A DNA stretch of 64,000 nucleotides, taken from Deltaproteobacteria bacterium GWB2_55_19. Lineage in GTDB: Bacteria; Desulfobacterota; GWC2-55-46. Location of the stretch: positions 42,971 through 106,970 of the forward strand of contig MGPQ01000016.1 of assembly GCA_001797465.1 (NCBI GenBank). The letters are read 5' to 3'. A program made the position numbers and the translations under genes. Position 1 is the first letter of the stretch. The number at the start of each line of letters is the position of its first letter. Positions 8,491-16,596 of the stretch are shown here, piece after piece. The notes under the pieces are model-generated. The model did not search any database. It was not told the DNA's origin and was given only the letters and a program-made list of their open reading frames with translations.

Positions 8491-9407
8491 TCAAAGAGAG
8501 CATAGCGCGCGACGTCCTTCGTCTCTTCGTATGGTATCCGCTGAGGTGGATGATACTCGCCCTGCCGATAGCCGCGGGTTTTAAGGTGTTGCAGACTATG
8601 GGCGGCCTCCACTACGCATTCTCCAGAGGCAGGAAGGCGCTCCTTAAGGAGAACTTAAGGCGCATAGACCCCTCAATGACGGATGACATGGCTGAGGCGG
8701 CTGTAAAGGAGTACTTCAGGAACCATTATACGGACAGGCTCCTCATCTTCATCTTCCCGAGGTTCGGAAAAAAAGAAATAGAGAGACTCGTCAAGATCGA
8801 TGGGATCGAGAACCTTGACCGGGCCCTGAAGAAAGGCAGGGGCGCAATCCTTGTTCACGGCCACTTCGGGCCAGTGCACCTGCCGCTTGTAGCGCTTGCC
8901 CGGCTCGGCTACGGGATGAAGCAGATAGGACTGCCCTCTGACGAGGGCTTGAGCTGGATAGGCCGTAACGTCGCCTTCAGGCTCCGCCTTGAATACGAGT
9001 CCCTTTTGCCGGCTGAGGTGATAATGGCGGACGGGTTCCTTAGGGGCGCGTTCAAGTGGCTCGCCGGGAACGGCGTCATCATGATAACCGGCGACGGCTC
9101 CGGCACCGAGAGGAAGGTAGGCAGGCACTCGCCGTTCCGGTTCTGCGGTCAACCCGTTCTTTTCCCGCTCGGCCCGGCGCTCCTTTCGGAAAAGACCGGC
9201 GCGGAGCTCATACCCATGTTCATAACGCCTGGCGACGGTAAGTCACTTTACAGGATAGTGATAGAGACTCCGATAGAGAAGAGGGAAGGCGGCTCCGAGG
9301 CGATGGTCTCGGAGTTCATCTCGCGCTACGAGCGCTACGTAACGAAATACCCCGGCTACATGCACTTCCTCGACAAGTTCTCTCCAGGGCTCTTTATAAC
9401 CCGGTAA
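8484..9407 (+). CDS. Lipid A-type lysophospholipid acyltransferase, second copy
   Basis: Full-length (307 aa) member of the lipid A biosynthesis acyltransferase family, with a hydrophobic N-terminal anchor (about residues 12-33) and the family block HGHFGPVH at 125-132. In HX4(D/E) terms, His 127 is followed at the acidic position by His, so the acid is missing, as in the first copy at the window start (Gln there). A TGDGSGTE stretch corresponds to the later conserved DGG-like region. It is paralogous to the gene at 2-895; the two bracket the radical SAM island. It is the last gene before a strong terminator. Acceptor and acyl donor are unknown. Confidence 0.8.
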   Translation: MVVKESIARDVLRLFVWYPLRWMILALPIAAGFKVLQTMGGLHYAFSRGRKALLKENLRRIDPSMTDDMAEAAVKEYFRNHYTDRLLIFIFPRFGKKEIERLVKIDGIENLDRALKKGRGAILVHGHFGPVHLPLVALARLGYGMKQIGLPSDEGLSWIGRNVAFRLRLEYESLLPAEVIMADGFLRGAFKWLAGNGVIMITGDGSGTERKVGRHSPFRFCGQPVLFPLGPALLSEKTGAELIPMFITPGDGKSLYRIVIETPIEKREGGSEAMVSEFISRYERYVTKYPGYMHFLDKFSPGLFITR

Positions 9408-9423
9408 CCGGATTGTCATTTAA

Positions 9424-9463
9424 AAAAGACAGGGCGCGCCTTGAAAGGCGCGCCCTGTCTTTT
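9424..9463. terminator. Strong bidirectional rho-independent terminator
   Basis: A perfect 17-base inverted repeat (AAAAGACAGGGCGCGCC at 9424-9440 with its complement at 9447-9463) around a 6-base loop. The A and T runs at its two ends serve both strands. It sits between convergent genes and separates the radical SAM island from the minus-strand operon. Confidence 0.9.
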
Positions 9464-9483
9464 CGTTCAAGGGTTTAAACCGT

Positions 9484-11007
9484 TTAAAAAAGCGCCGAGA
9501 GCGCAAGCTCGGCGGTGAACTCCTTGGGGATGTCGTTGCCGTCTATGGTCGTGGAGTCCGGTGAGAGGGACGCGCCGAAGTCCAGGTTCACGACCCAGAG
9601 GTTGAGGCCGAACCCGGCCGTGTAGACGGGGCCGATGTCGCTCTCGGCCATGTTCTGGTAGAGCCCGGCCCGGAGCTGGAGGATCGTCAGTACGTCGAGT
9701 TCCACGCCGCCGCCGAGGTTCTGAGATTTGTAATTGTCGGAGACGGTCGTGTCGTTCTGGGTGAGGTCGTAGTCGAGCGCGAGCGTTATGAAGTCAAGGG
9801 GCATCCAGGCGATGCCGGCCCTCACCTGCGCGGACTCTTCCATGCTGTCCTCGTCTCCGGGGAGGAGCTGTTTCATGTCGAACGCGGGAGAGTTGACGTT
9901 CCTGGCTACGAGGCCCACCCGGAGGTCGTCGCCGAACCTGTATAGCGCGCCAAGGTCGATGCCGAAGTTCGAGCTGTCCAGATAGTCGTCCTGCGCTTCA
10001 GAGAGGGCGTCGGCGAAGTCGGTGTCGAAGACGCGGACCGATGTGTTATATACGCGGGCCTTCATGTATTTGATGTTCGCGCCCACGGCGAAGTCGTCGG
10101 TTATCGGGTGCCCGTAGGTGAGCGGGAACTCGAAGAGCGCAATGCCCTTGAAGAGGAGCTGTGACTCGTTGTCTGAGAGCGAGCCGCCGGTGTCGGCGAC
10201 GCTCGCGACCTCGGCCGCAGAAGTGACGAGGGTTACTATTTCGGCCGTCGACGGAATGGTTGCGCCGCTCGCCTGGGCCTGGAGGATGCCGTACTCAACC
10301 GAATTGACGAAGCTCTGCGCCTCGGCGGTGGTCCAGCCCGACATGCCGCCTATCTGGCTTATGAGCGCGGTTTCATCCGCGGACGAAAAATAGTCCTGGT
10401 TGGCCGGGACAGCGGAGCCGTTGTTGAAGTTGGTTGACGTGCCGAACTGCGCGGTTACGTCCACGTCCGTCGTAAGGCTCGTCGGCGCAATGTTTACGAG
10501 GTCGAGGTCGCCCTTTGCAGAAATCTCGCTGAAAGTGTACCCGCCGATGCCGAACCTGCCAACTTGCGCGCGCAGACCCCCGTTAATGCGCACGGTAAGC
10601 GCTCTCGCGTCGTTGGCGTCGAACTCTCTTAGGTTATCTATTATTTGCAGGAAATCAGAGACGTCCGAGGCCTGTATGACGCCGTTGTCGAACTGGCCGA
10701 AGTCTATCTGAAATATATTGTCGAGTTGCTCTCCCAGGTCCTCATGGACCTGCATGCCGAAGCCGCCGTCAAGCGTTGCGCTCCAGGACCTGTCGCCGTA
10801 ATAGCCGCCGTCCTTGGACTTGAAAAAGCCGTAGGCCGCCGGGTTCCAGTAGCTCGCAGAGGCGTCGTTGGCTACGGCCACGCTCGCGCCTCCCATGCCG
10901 AGCGCCCTGGGTCCCACGACCGTCCATTCCCTCGCTTCCGCCCCTGTGGCGGCAAGGAGCGCCGCAGGGAGGAGATAGAGGAAGGGTTTCAGGAATCTTC
11001 TAACCAT
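9484..11007 (-). CDS. Outer-membrane beta-barrel protein, TraF_2/FadL-like
   Basis: Predicted secreted outer-membrane protein (507 aa) with a signal peptide ending near AEAREW (about residue 25). Next comes the sequence ALGMGGASVAVANDASASYWNPA, split here as ALGMGGASVAV then ANDASASYWNPA, characteristic of the conjugal-transfer TraF_2 and FadL/PorV-like barrel families. The C-terminal half alternates polar and hydrophobic residues as in beta strands and ends in Phe (ELALSALF), as many barrel proteins do. The middle (about 150-280) is Ala/Ser/Thr-rich and may be a plug or extracellular insertion. It is second gene in an operon, 62 bases after the lipoprotein gene. Function unknown: a channel or assembly platform is inferred, and the TraF name does not imply conjugation. 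Confidence 0.72.
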   Translation of the reverse strand: MVRRFLKPFLYLLPAALLAATGAEAREWTVVGPRALGMGGASVAVANDASASYWNPAAYGFFKSKDGGYYGDRSWSATLDGGFGMQVHEDLGEQLDNIFQIDFGQFDNGVIQASDVSDFLQIIDNLREFDANDARALTVRINGGLRAQVGRFGIGGYTFSEISAKGDLDLVNIAPTSLTTDVDVTAQFGTSTNFNNGSAVPANQDYFSSADETALISQIGGMSGWTTAEAQSFVNSVEYGILQAQASGATIPSTAEIVTLVTSAAEVASVADTGGSLSDNESQLLFKGIALFEFPLTYGHPITDDFAVGANIKYMKARVYNTSVRVFDTDFADALSEAQDDYLDSSNFGIDLGALYRFGDDLRVGLVARNVNSPAFDMKQLLPGDEDSMEESAQVRAGIAWMPLDFITLALDYDLTQNDTTVSDNYKSQNLGGGVELDVLTILQLRAGLYQNMAESDIGPVYTAGFGLNLWVVNLDFGASLSPDSTTIDGNDIPKEFTAELALSALF

Positions 11008-11069
11008 ATGGAACCTCCTGTGTTTGACTGTTGTGCGTCTTTAATGGCGGTCCAAGCCGCCTGCAAAAA

Positions 11070-11801
11070 CTATTTGGCAATAGCCGGTTCAGGGGGCGCG
11101 GACGGCTCGGCAAGAGGAGCCATGGCCGGGGGGGCCTCAGGCGCCGTGACTGCCGCAGGGGCCGGTGTCAATGCCGGCGCTGTATCCATTGGCCTGGCGG
11201 GCCTTGACGCCCTCTTTACCAGCGGCAGTTCCTCGAACATCTCGGAGAGGAGCTTGTCCGCGAGTTTCCCCAGGTCCGGCTTTATCATCCAGTATCCCTC
11301 CACGAGTTCGTGGTTCGCCTTCCATACTATTACGCCGTTCGACGGGTTGATGAGCCTTATGCCGAGACCGACGCGCGCCACCTTGTCGCCGCCCTGCCTG
11401 CCGTAACCCCACGAAGTCACATAGGCGAGGAAAAACGCGTCGGCGTTGAGCGTTTCCTTTAACTTGGCCGAAACGAGAGCGTCCGAGATCCCGAGGGTGT
11501 TGAGTCTCTGGATGTAGCCCTCCATCAATGAGGCTGTCTCGGCGGAGGCCGAGACCTGGGTTTTTATCGTAGCGCTGTCCTTTACCTCTTCGAATATCCC
11601 GGTCTCAAGGAGTTTTCTCGATGCGAGGTCGTCTATGACCGACCTGCTCGACTCGAATTCGCCGACGGTAGCGGGCAGTACCGCGATGGTAGAGGGGCTG
11701 AAGTCCTTCGCCTCAGGGCTCACCTGGCTGAAGTTCAACCCGCCGCAACCGGCAAGGAACGCGGCAAAGACGAGTAAGAAAGCTACAATCGGTTTTTTCA
11801 T
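11070..11801 (-). CDS. Lipoprotein with CsgG-like domain and Pro/Ala-rich tail
   Basis: Predicted lipoprotein (243 aa): hydrophobic signal followed by the lipobox LAGC with the lipidated Cys near residue 19. The body (about 35-195) resembles CsgG/DUF799-type periplasmic lipoproteins: TIAVLPATVGEFESS, a helix around the ADAFFLAYVTSWGYG stretch, then GLGIRLINPSNGVIVW, a usual strand pair in that fold. The last 45 residues are Pro/Ala-rich and probably disordered, perhaps spanning peptidoglycan. An AGAGGTGA ribosome site precedes ATG 11801. It leads an operon with the beta-barrel gene, suggesting the two work together at the outer membrane (inference). The CsgG-like assignment is moderate. Confidence 0.6.
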   Translation of the reverse strand: MKKPIVAFLLVFAAFLAGCGGLNFSQVSPEAKDFSPSTIAVLPATVGEFESSRSVIDDLASRKLLETGIFEEVKDSATIKTQVSASAETASLMEGYIQRLNTLGISDALVSAKLKETLNADAFFLAYVTSWGYGRQGGDKVARVGLGIRLINPSNGVIVWKANHELVEGYWMIKPDLGKLADKLLSEMFEELPLVKRASRPARPMDTAPALTPAPAAVTAPEAPPAMAPLAEPSAPPEPAIAK

Positions 11802-11838
11802 GCAGGGTCACCTCTGGCGAGTATTCACTTACCTTTAT

Positions 11839-11866
11839 CTATCGGCCTGGCGCGGTAATGTCTTGA
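11839..11866 (-). promoter_or_regulatory. Candidate sigma-28 (FliA-type) promoter for the lipoprotein/barrel operon
   Basis: Read on the minus strand, TCAAGACA (11866-11859), a 12-base spacer, then GCCGATAG (11846-11839). The flagellar sigma-28 consensus is TAAAGTTT-N11-GCCGATAA, so the -10 is 7 of 8 and the -35 is partial with a spacer one base long. It lies about 38 bases before the start codon and next to flagellar genes. Unverified. Confidence 0.35.
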
Positions 11867-12232
11867 ACTCTTTTTTATGCCGGTTTAAGACGGACAAGAA
11901 CCGCGGTGCTTGAGGTCGTGAGGAGTTCAAAAGTTGAAAGAGGACGCCTTCAGTTATTACTCGTCAATGATGAGGGGACTGTCTGCCGGGTTGCGGTCTT
12001 TAAAGGAAAGTAGATCGATCGGCTAAATCTTATTTTATTGCGGCACGGATTGCAACCTATTTTTAAGCCCCAGGGGGCCATGAAATGCAACTGGCGCGAG
12101 GTCTCTTTTGATCATGGGGAGAAAATTGTTCCGCATCAGGGGGCAATAAATGCCCGGAGACTTATGGGCGGCCATCAGGCCGGCATTGGCTTATTTCCTG
12201 ATTTATATGGGGTATTCCGGTTTTAAGGCTCT

Positions 12233-12248
12233 TGGCACGCTCTTTGCG
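12233..12248 (+). promoter_or_regulatory. Sigma-54 promoter driving fliK-flgD-flgE
   Basis: TGGCACGCTCTTTGCG matches the sigma-54 consensus TGGCACG-N4-TTGC, with GG at 12234-12235 and GC at 12246-12247 separated by exactly ten bases. It lies 41 bases upstream of the fliK ATG. Sigma-54 control of hook genes, through an NtrC-type activator such as FleQ/FlrC, is established in many polar-flagellated proteobacteria; the activator is not in this window. Confidence 0.85.
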
Positions 12249-12289
12249 TTTTAGGCTGGGCAGCATTTATTCCTTTTTCAGAGGCAGAT

Positions 12290-13936
12290 ATGGAAATAAG
12301 GCTTTTTACCGCAACCCAGGTGGAAGTTAATCAGATGGCAAAGGGCGTCGAAGAGGGCCGAGAGGCCCAGGACGGCTCCTTTGACGACTTCGTCGCGTCT
12401 TTTTCCGCGGTCATTGCGGGAGACCGGGGCAGTGAGGATGTAAAGGCCGAGGCCGATGGCGTCTCGCCTGTGGTCCTTGCTGTCGGATCAGCCGTCAACG
12501 CCGTTGTTGCTGAAGATGAGATTGTCGAAGACGATTCCGCCCCTTCGGATGGTGTAGCAGAGGAGACTTCGCTGGATGCGGGCCTTGATATCAGGGGTAT
12601 GACGACTATGATGGAGACCCCTCAACCCGTAGCGGATGGGACGAGCGACGAGCCCCTTGTCGGAGCAACGTCTGTTCTTCAGGACGCTTTTCAACCTGTG
12701 CGGCAATATGCGGACGGCTTGGTGGAGGGCGTCTTAACCGATGCAGACCAAAAGACAGTAGCGACTGTTAAATCTTTTGAGACAGAACCGGCTGAAACGC
12801 CTGTACCAGCCTCCGTCATCCAGACGACGAAAGTGACTGCGGCTGGCGCGAGAGAAGAAACGAAGGCCTCTGCAAATGTTGATGTCAGGGACGAGACAGC
12901 CCCGGTTACCCATGACAATGAGACGGAGGTATCAGGGTTTGCCGTAAACCCGAACACGGCGCTTTATAATGAGCCTGCCTTGGCCGCGGATATGGCGACG
13001 GTTTCTCTCTCCCGCACAATCGATCCGAGAGACGGCGTCTACATGGCCGACGCCTCCAGGATAGCGGTTGCGGCCTATGAGGAGAAGCCGGTCAGGGAGG
13101 AGGGCGCATGGGAGTCTGTCGAGGCCAACGAGCCCTCCGGGAATTCCGGCCCGGAAAGCAAGACCGATGACGGCGTTGAGGCCAGAGGCGCTACGCTTGA
13201 GGAGAAAGGCTCTCATGAGGGCGGGGAAGAAGGCGGAGAACACAACGGAGGAGGGGAAGAGAGCGCTTCTGTTGTAAAGGCCGAAAGGCGCACGAGCGAA
13301 GGCGAAGGCAACGGCAACGAGGCCTTCGAGGTTGAATACGCCCCATCCACCGGCGCGTCCTCAAATGACCAGAGGCAGATAAACGGCCCGCTCAACCACT
13401 CTGGGATCGCAACTGAGGCGGCCTTCGGGCCTGACCGGACAATCGATTCCCCGGCACGCGCAACGGACGCCTCAGCCGGGCACGCGGAAACGCATATAGA
13501 CGGGCTCTTCGAGAAGCTCGACACCGGCGTCAGGATGAGCGTCAGGGGGAACGGGAGCGTCAGGCTCGAACTCAGCCCCGAGCACCTGGGCGAGATGGAA
13601 ATAAGGCTTAAGATCGAAGACGCGAAAGTAGTAGCCGAGATACGGGTGGAGAGCGCGGAAGTAAAGGCGTTGCTCGATTCCGACTCCGGAAGGCTTAAGG
13701 AAATATTCAACTCCAACGGGCTCACTCTCGACAAATACACTGTAGAGGTAGACATGAATCCAATGCGCGGAAAGGCTGAGGGCAACGGCTACGGAGGCAA
13801 CTGGTCTCAAGAGAACTCATCCAGCGGGAACGGATACGGCAGGAAACCATGGGCCGGAGAGGCCGAGGTAGAGGCCGCGTTCGGCAACCGCATCGAGGCT
13901 TCCGCCAAAAATGGCGGCATAGACATATTCGCCTGA
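12290..13936 (+). CDS. fliK: Flagellar hook-length control protein FliK
   Basis: Secreted ruler that sets hook length and switches export specificity (548 aa). Most of the protein (about 1-400) is a low-complexity, acidic, Ala/Glu/Val/Thr-rich region as in FliK rulers, with a Gly/Glu-rich run near 305-325. The conserved C-terminal Flg_hook domain (about 405-500) shows [30 protein letters not shown] and a later [19 protein letters not shown], diagnostic of FliK. The Gly/Ser-rich tail after it is typical. It is first gene of the sigma-54 operon and is followed directly by flgD. The N-terminus is expected to diverge strongly in length and sequence. Confidence 0.88.
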   Translation: MEIRLFTATQVEVNQMAKGVEEGREAQDGSFDDFVASFSAVIAGDRGSEDVKAEADGVSPVVLAVGSAVNAVVAEDEIVEDDSAPSDGVAEETSLDAGLDIRGMTTMMETPQPVADGTSDEPLVGATSVLQDAFQPVRQYADGLVEGVLTDADQKTVATVKSFETEPAETPVPASVIQTTKVTAAGAREETKASANVDVRDETAPVTHDNETEVSGFAVNPNTALYNEPALAADMATVSLSRTIDPRDGVYMADASRIAVAAYEEKPVREEGAWESVEANEPSGNSGPESKTDDGVEARGATLEEKGSHEGGEEGGEHNGGGEESASVVKAERRTSEGEGNGNEAFEVEYAPSTGASSNDQRQINGPLNHSGIATEAAFGPDRTIDSPARATDASAGHAETHIDGLFEKLDTGVRMSVRGNGSVRLELSPEHLGEMEIRLKIEDAKVVAEIRVESAEVKALLDSDSGRLKEIFNSNGLTLDKYTVEVDMNPMRGKAEGNGYGGNWSQENSSSGNGYGRKPWAGEAEVEAAFGNRIEASAKNGGIDIFA

Positions 13937-13979
13937 GACAAGGGCAAACGGGACTGACCATTTAAAAAGGAGGCATAAG

Positions 13980-14639
13980 ATGATAGACGGCGTATCCTCG
14001 GCTACAACAGTCAGCATGAGCGATTCGAGCAGTACGACAAGTACCACTGAGGAACTCGGGAAGGACGACTTCCTCCTCCTGCTTGTGACCCAGCTCCAGA
14101 ACCAGGACCCGCTGAACCCGACGGACAACACCGAGTTCGTCTCCCAGCTCGCGCAGTTCAGCTCGCTTGAGGGCATAAAGAACATGGAGGAGACGATGGG
14201 GACCGTCGCTGACGGCATATCCGACATGCAGAAGTGGTCTTTATCCGACCTTATCGACAATACCGTGAAGTTCGAGAGTTCGTCATTCGATTTCTCAGGG
14301 GAGCCGGTCTCGATCGAATACTCGCTCGGGTCAAACGCGGAGAGCGCGAACGTCTCCATATACGACGCGAGCGGCAACCTTATAAAGTCCGTCGACGCGG
14401 GGGCCCTGAACTCCGGCACCTACGAGCTCCAGTGGGACGGCACGGACGCCGCAGGCGCAGTAGCCGCCAGCGGGACCTACACGATAAATATAACCGCTGT
14501 CGATTCAAGCGGCGCATCGGTTGACACCTCGACGTACGTAAGCGGCAAGGTAACGAGCGTCACCTACGGCTCGGACGGCGCGGAGATAAACGCGGGCAAC
14601 ATAATACTCACTCAGGACGATATCCTGGAAGTCTATTAA
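13980..14639 (+). CDS. flgD: Flagellar hook capping/scaffold protein FlgD
   Basis: Caps the growing hook and chaperones FlgE assembly (219 aa). The N-terminal family signature is clear: [19 protein letters not shown] near residues 24-42, then a [14 protein letters not shown] stretch. The central and C-terminal part (about 90-215) contains the FlgD Ig-like/tudor region, with [11 protein letters not shown], a [12 protein letters not shown] strand-loop and ASGTYTINI, as in FlgD family C-domains. An AAGGAGG site precedes ATG 13980. It lies between fliK and flgE, the canonical order. Confidence 0.95.
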   Translation: MIDGVSSATTVSMSDSSSTTSTTEELGKDDFLLLLVTQLQNQDPLNPTDNTEFVSQLAQFSSLEGIKNMEETMGTVADGISDMQKWSLSDLIDNTVKFESSSFDFSGEPVSIEYSLGSNAESANVSIYDASGNLIKSVDAGALNSGTYELQWDGTDAAGAVAASGTYTINITAVDSSGASVDTSTYVSGKVTSVTYGSDGAEINAGNIILTQDDILEVY

Positions 14640-14654
14640 AAGGAGGTAGCACAC

Positions 14655-16307
14655 ATGCAGTCATCACTCTACACCGGAGTAAGCGGCCTTAACGCCAACA
14701 TGTCGGAGCTCTCGGTCATCGGTAACAACATAGCTAACGTCAACACCGTCGGGTTCAAGTCCAGCAGGGTGAACTTCGAGGACATATTGAGCCAGACGCT
14801 CACCGGGTCGAATAACCAGATAGGCGTCGGCGTGACCGTGAGCAGTATCCAGAAGATGTTCACGCAGGGCGACTTCGAGACGACCGGCAACACGCTCGAC
14901 ATGGCCATAAGCGGCAACGGCTTCTTCGTCGTCGAGGACCCGGTGCTCGGCACCCTTTATTACACGAGGGCCGGCCAGTTTGAGACCGACAAGGACGGAT
15001 ACATAGTGAACCAGGACGGCTTAAGGCTCCAGGGCTACATGGCGGATACCGCCGGCAACCTCCAGAACTCCCTTACTGACCTCCTCCTTACGACCAAGAC
15101 TATCGCCCCCAACGCGACAGCGAGCGCAGATCTCACGGCGAACCTGGACTCCAACTCGTCGATCTCCGGGTTCGTCTTCACCTCGGGCACGAACGACACT
15201 TTACAGTTCAGCATAGACGGCGGCGCTACTTACTTAAGCGCTAACCTTGTGACGGACGGCGGGCTCGCCTCCGGCGACGCCTATACGGGCAACGAAGTCG
15301 CCGCCGCCATACAGGCCTCGTTAGAGGCGACTAACGGCTCCGCCGACACCTACACCGTCACCTACGACGACCAGACCGGGTACTTCACGGTAACTAACGA
15401 CACCGGGAACGCCAGTACGCTCCTCCTCGACTGGGGTAGCGCCGTATCCACCGCCTCGACTGTCCTCGGTTATTCGGCCTCGACCGCGGCGCTCGCCGCC
15501 GGGACCGGTTCGACCTCAACCGCCGCGGCCGGAGAGTTCACCCTCAGCAAGGCCGGAGACACCTCCAACTTCTCTACACCCATGACCGTCTACGACTCAC
15601 TCGGCAACTCTCACGTCGTCACCATGTACTTCAGGAAGTCCTCGCTCGACGCGACCGGCAACAACTGGGAGTGGTACGCGGTAGTCGACGCGGCGGACTC
15701 ATACAGCGGCACTACCGAGGTCCAGGCGAGCGGCACCGTCAGTTTCAATTCCAGCGGCTCCTTGTATTCCGAGTCATCGACCACGTACCCGGTGGGCGGG
15801 TTCGACTTCACCGGAGGCGCGGCGCAGGACCAGGTCATATCATTCGACTTCGGCACTTCCATCGTCCAGGGCGGCACCGGCACCGACGGCACCACGCAGT
15901 ACGCGACGAGCTCCGGCGTATCCGCCCTCACGCAGGACGGCTACTCTTCCGGCTCGCTCGAGTCGATCAGCATAGACGCCGACGGAGTCGTATCCGGTAC
16001 GTTCTCGAACGGCAAGGAATTGACGCTCGCTGAGGTGATACTCGCGGACTTCTCTAATACCGGGGGGCTGGCGAGCGCGGGCTCGAACCTCTATACCGAG
16101 ACTTACGCCTCGGGACAGCCGCTCATGGGAGAGGCCGGCAGTTCCGGCAGGGGCACCGTCGCGTCATCCACACTCGAGCTCTCGAACGTAGACATCGCCT
16201 CCGAGTTTGTCTCGATGATAACGGCCCAGAGGGGTTTTCAGGCGAACTCCAAGGTCATAACCACGACCGACGAGATACTCGCCGAGATAGTGAACCTCAA
16301 ACGCTAA
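14655..16307 (+). CDS. flgE: Flagellar hook protein FlgE
   Basis: Structural subunit of the flagellar hook (550 aa). The N-terminal rod/hook signature SLYTGVSGLNANMSELSVI is followed by GNNIANVNTVGFKSSR, and the C-terminal helix region contains NVDIASEFVSMITAQRGFQ and ANSKVITTTDEIL, both diagnostic. The middle (about 130-420) is Ser/Thr/Gly-rich beta-structured surface domain, longer than in enteric FlgE (about 400 aa) but common in other phyla. A strong AAAGGAGG site lies upstream. It is last gene of the operon, immediately before a terminator. Confidence 0.96.
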   Translation: MQSSLYTGVSGLNANMSELSVIGNNIANVNTVGFKSSRVNFEDILSQTLTGSNNQIGVGVTVSSIQKMFTQGDFETTGNTLDMAISGNGFFVVEDPVLGTLYYTRAGQFETDKDGYIVNQDGLRLQGYMADTAGNLQNSLTDLLLTTKTIAPNATASADLTANLDSNSSISGFVFTSGTNDTLQFSIDGGATYLSANLVTDGGLASGDAYTGNEVAAAIQASLEATNGSADTYTVTYDDQTGYFTVTNDTGNASTLLLDWGSAVSTASTVLGYSASTAALAAGTGSTSTAAAGEFTLSKAGDTSNFSTPMTVYDSLGNSHVVTMYFRKSSLDATGNNWEWYAVVDAADSYSGTTEVQASGTVSFNSSGSLYSESSTTYPVGGFDFTGGAAQDQVISFDFGTSIVQGGTGTDGTTQYATSSGVSALTQDGYSSGSLESISIDADGVVSGTFSNGKELTLAEVILADFSNTGGLASAGSNLYTETYASGQPLMGEAGSSGRGTVASSTLELSNVDIASEFVSMITAQRGFQANSKVITTTDEILAEIVNLKR

Positions 16308-16320
16308 ACGTAAGCGTCTA

Positions 16321-16356
16321 AAAAGGGGGGGCGGATAATCGCCCCCCTTTTTTTTA
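16321..16356 (+). terminator. Rho-independent terminator after flgE
   Basis: GGGGGGCG (16327-16334) pairs with CGCCCCCC (16341-16348) around a six-base loop, followed by eight Ts and preceded by five As. It ends the flagellar operon. Confidence 0.88.
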
Positions 16357-16596
16357 TCTTGCCCGGCCCTCCGCCGCAAAAAGACAGCTGTCCTTTTCCC
16401 ACTTGGAATCGACTCGACATACCCCCATTCGACTGGCCTTTGCAGGGCGTATTACAGAAGCTTAAATCAATAGTGTATTGTTTTTTTTAGTTTGAATTCG
16501 GGGTTCTTTTCTGTTAATCTGTAAAATTGTTTTTCAGGTCAGTCATGAATTTTCTAAGTATTTGAATATCAAATCCAATTCAGGCGAAAAAGTCTA
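16357..16596 (+). other. AT-rich leader upstream of the polysaccharide locus
   Basis: 240 bases without a gene, clearly richer in A/T than the flanks from about 16,450 on. It contains a perfect ten-base palindrome GACAGCTGTC (16383-16392) flanked by A and T runs, and a TAAAAT (16522-16527) that could be a -10, but with no convincing -35 at 16-18 bases. No JUMPstart/ops element was seen. Most likely it holds the promoter for manC and the genes after it. Confidence 0.45.

Larger units (their letters stand above)
11802..12289. other. Divergent intergenic region between envelope operon and flagellar operon
   Basis: 488 bases without a convincing gene. It holds the sigma-28-like signal for the leftward operon and the sigma-54 promoter for the rightward fliK operon. 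The stretch of roughly 11,950-12,230 between them is where an enhancer for an NtrC-family activator would be expected, but I could not identify a specific site. Short frames in it have no coding character I can recognise. Confidence 0.6.

Noticed and set aside
9484..11007. Conjugation (TraF) gene implying a plasmid or ICE
   Set aside because: The family name is historical; the rest of the locus shows no transfer genes, relaxase or origin.
10645..11406. Plus-strand open frame of 253 aa across the barrel and lipoprotein genes
   Set aside because: Antisense to two genes with clear signal peptides and ribosome sites; no motif.
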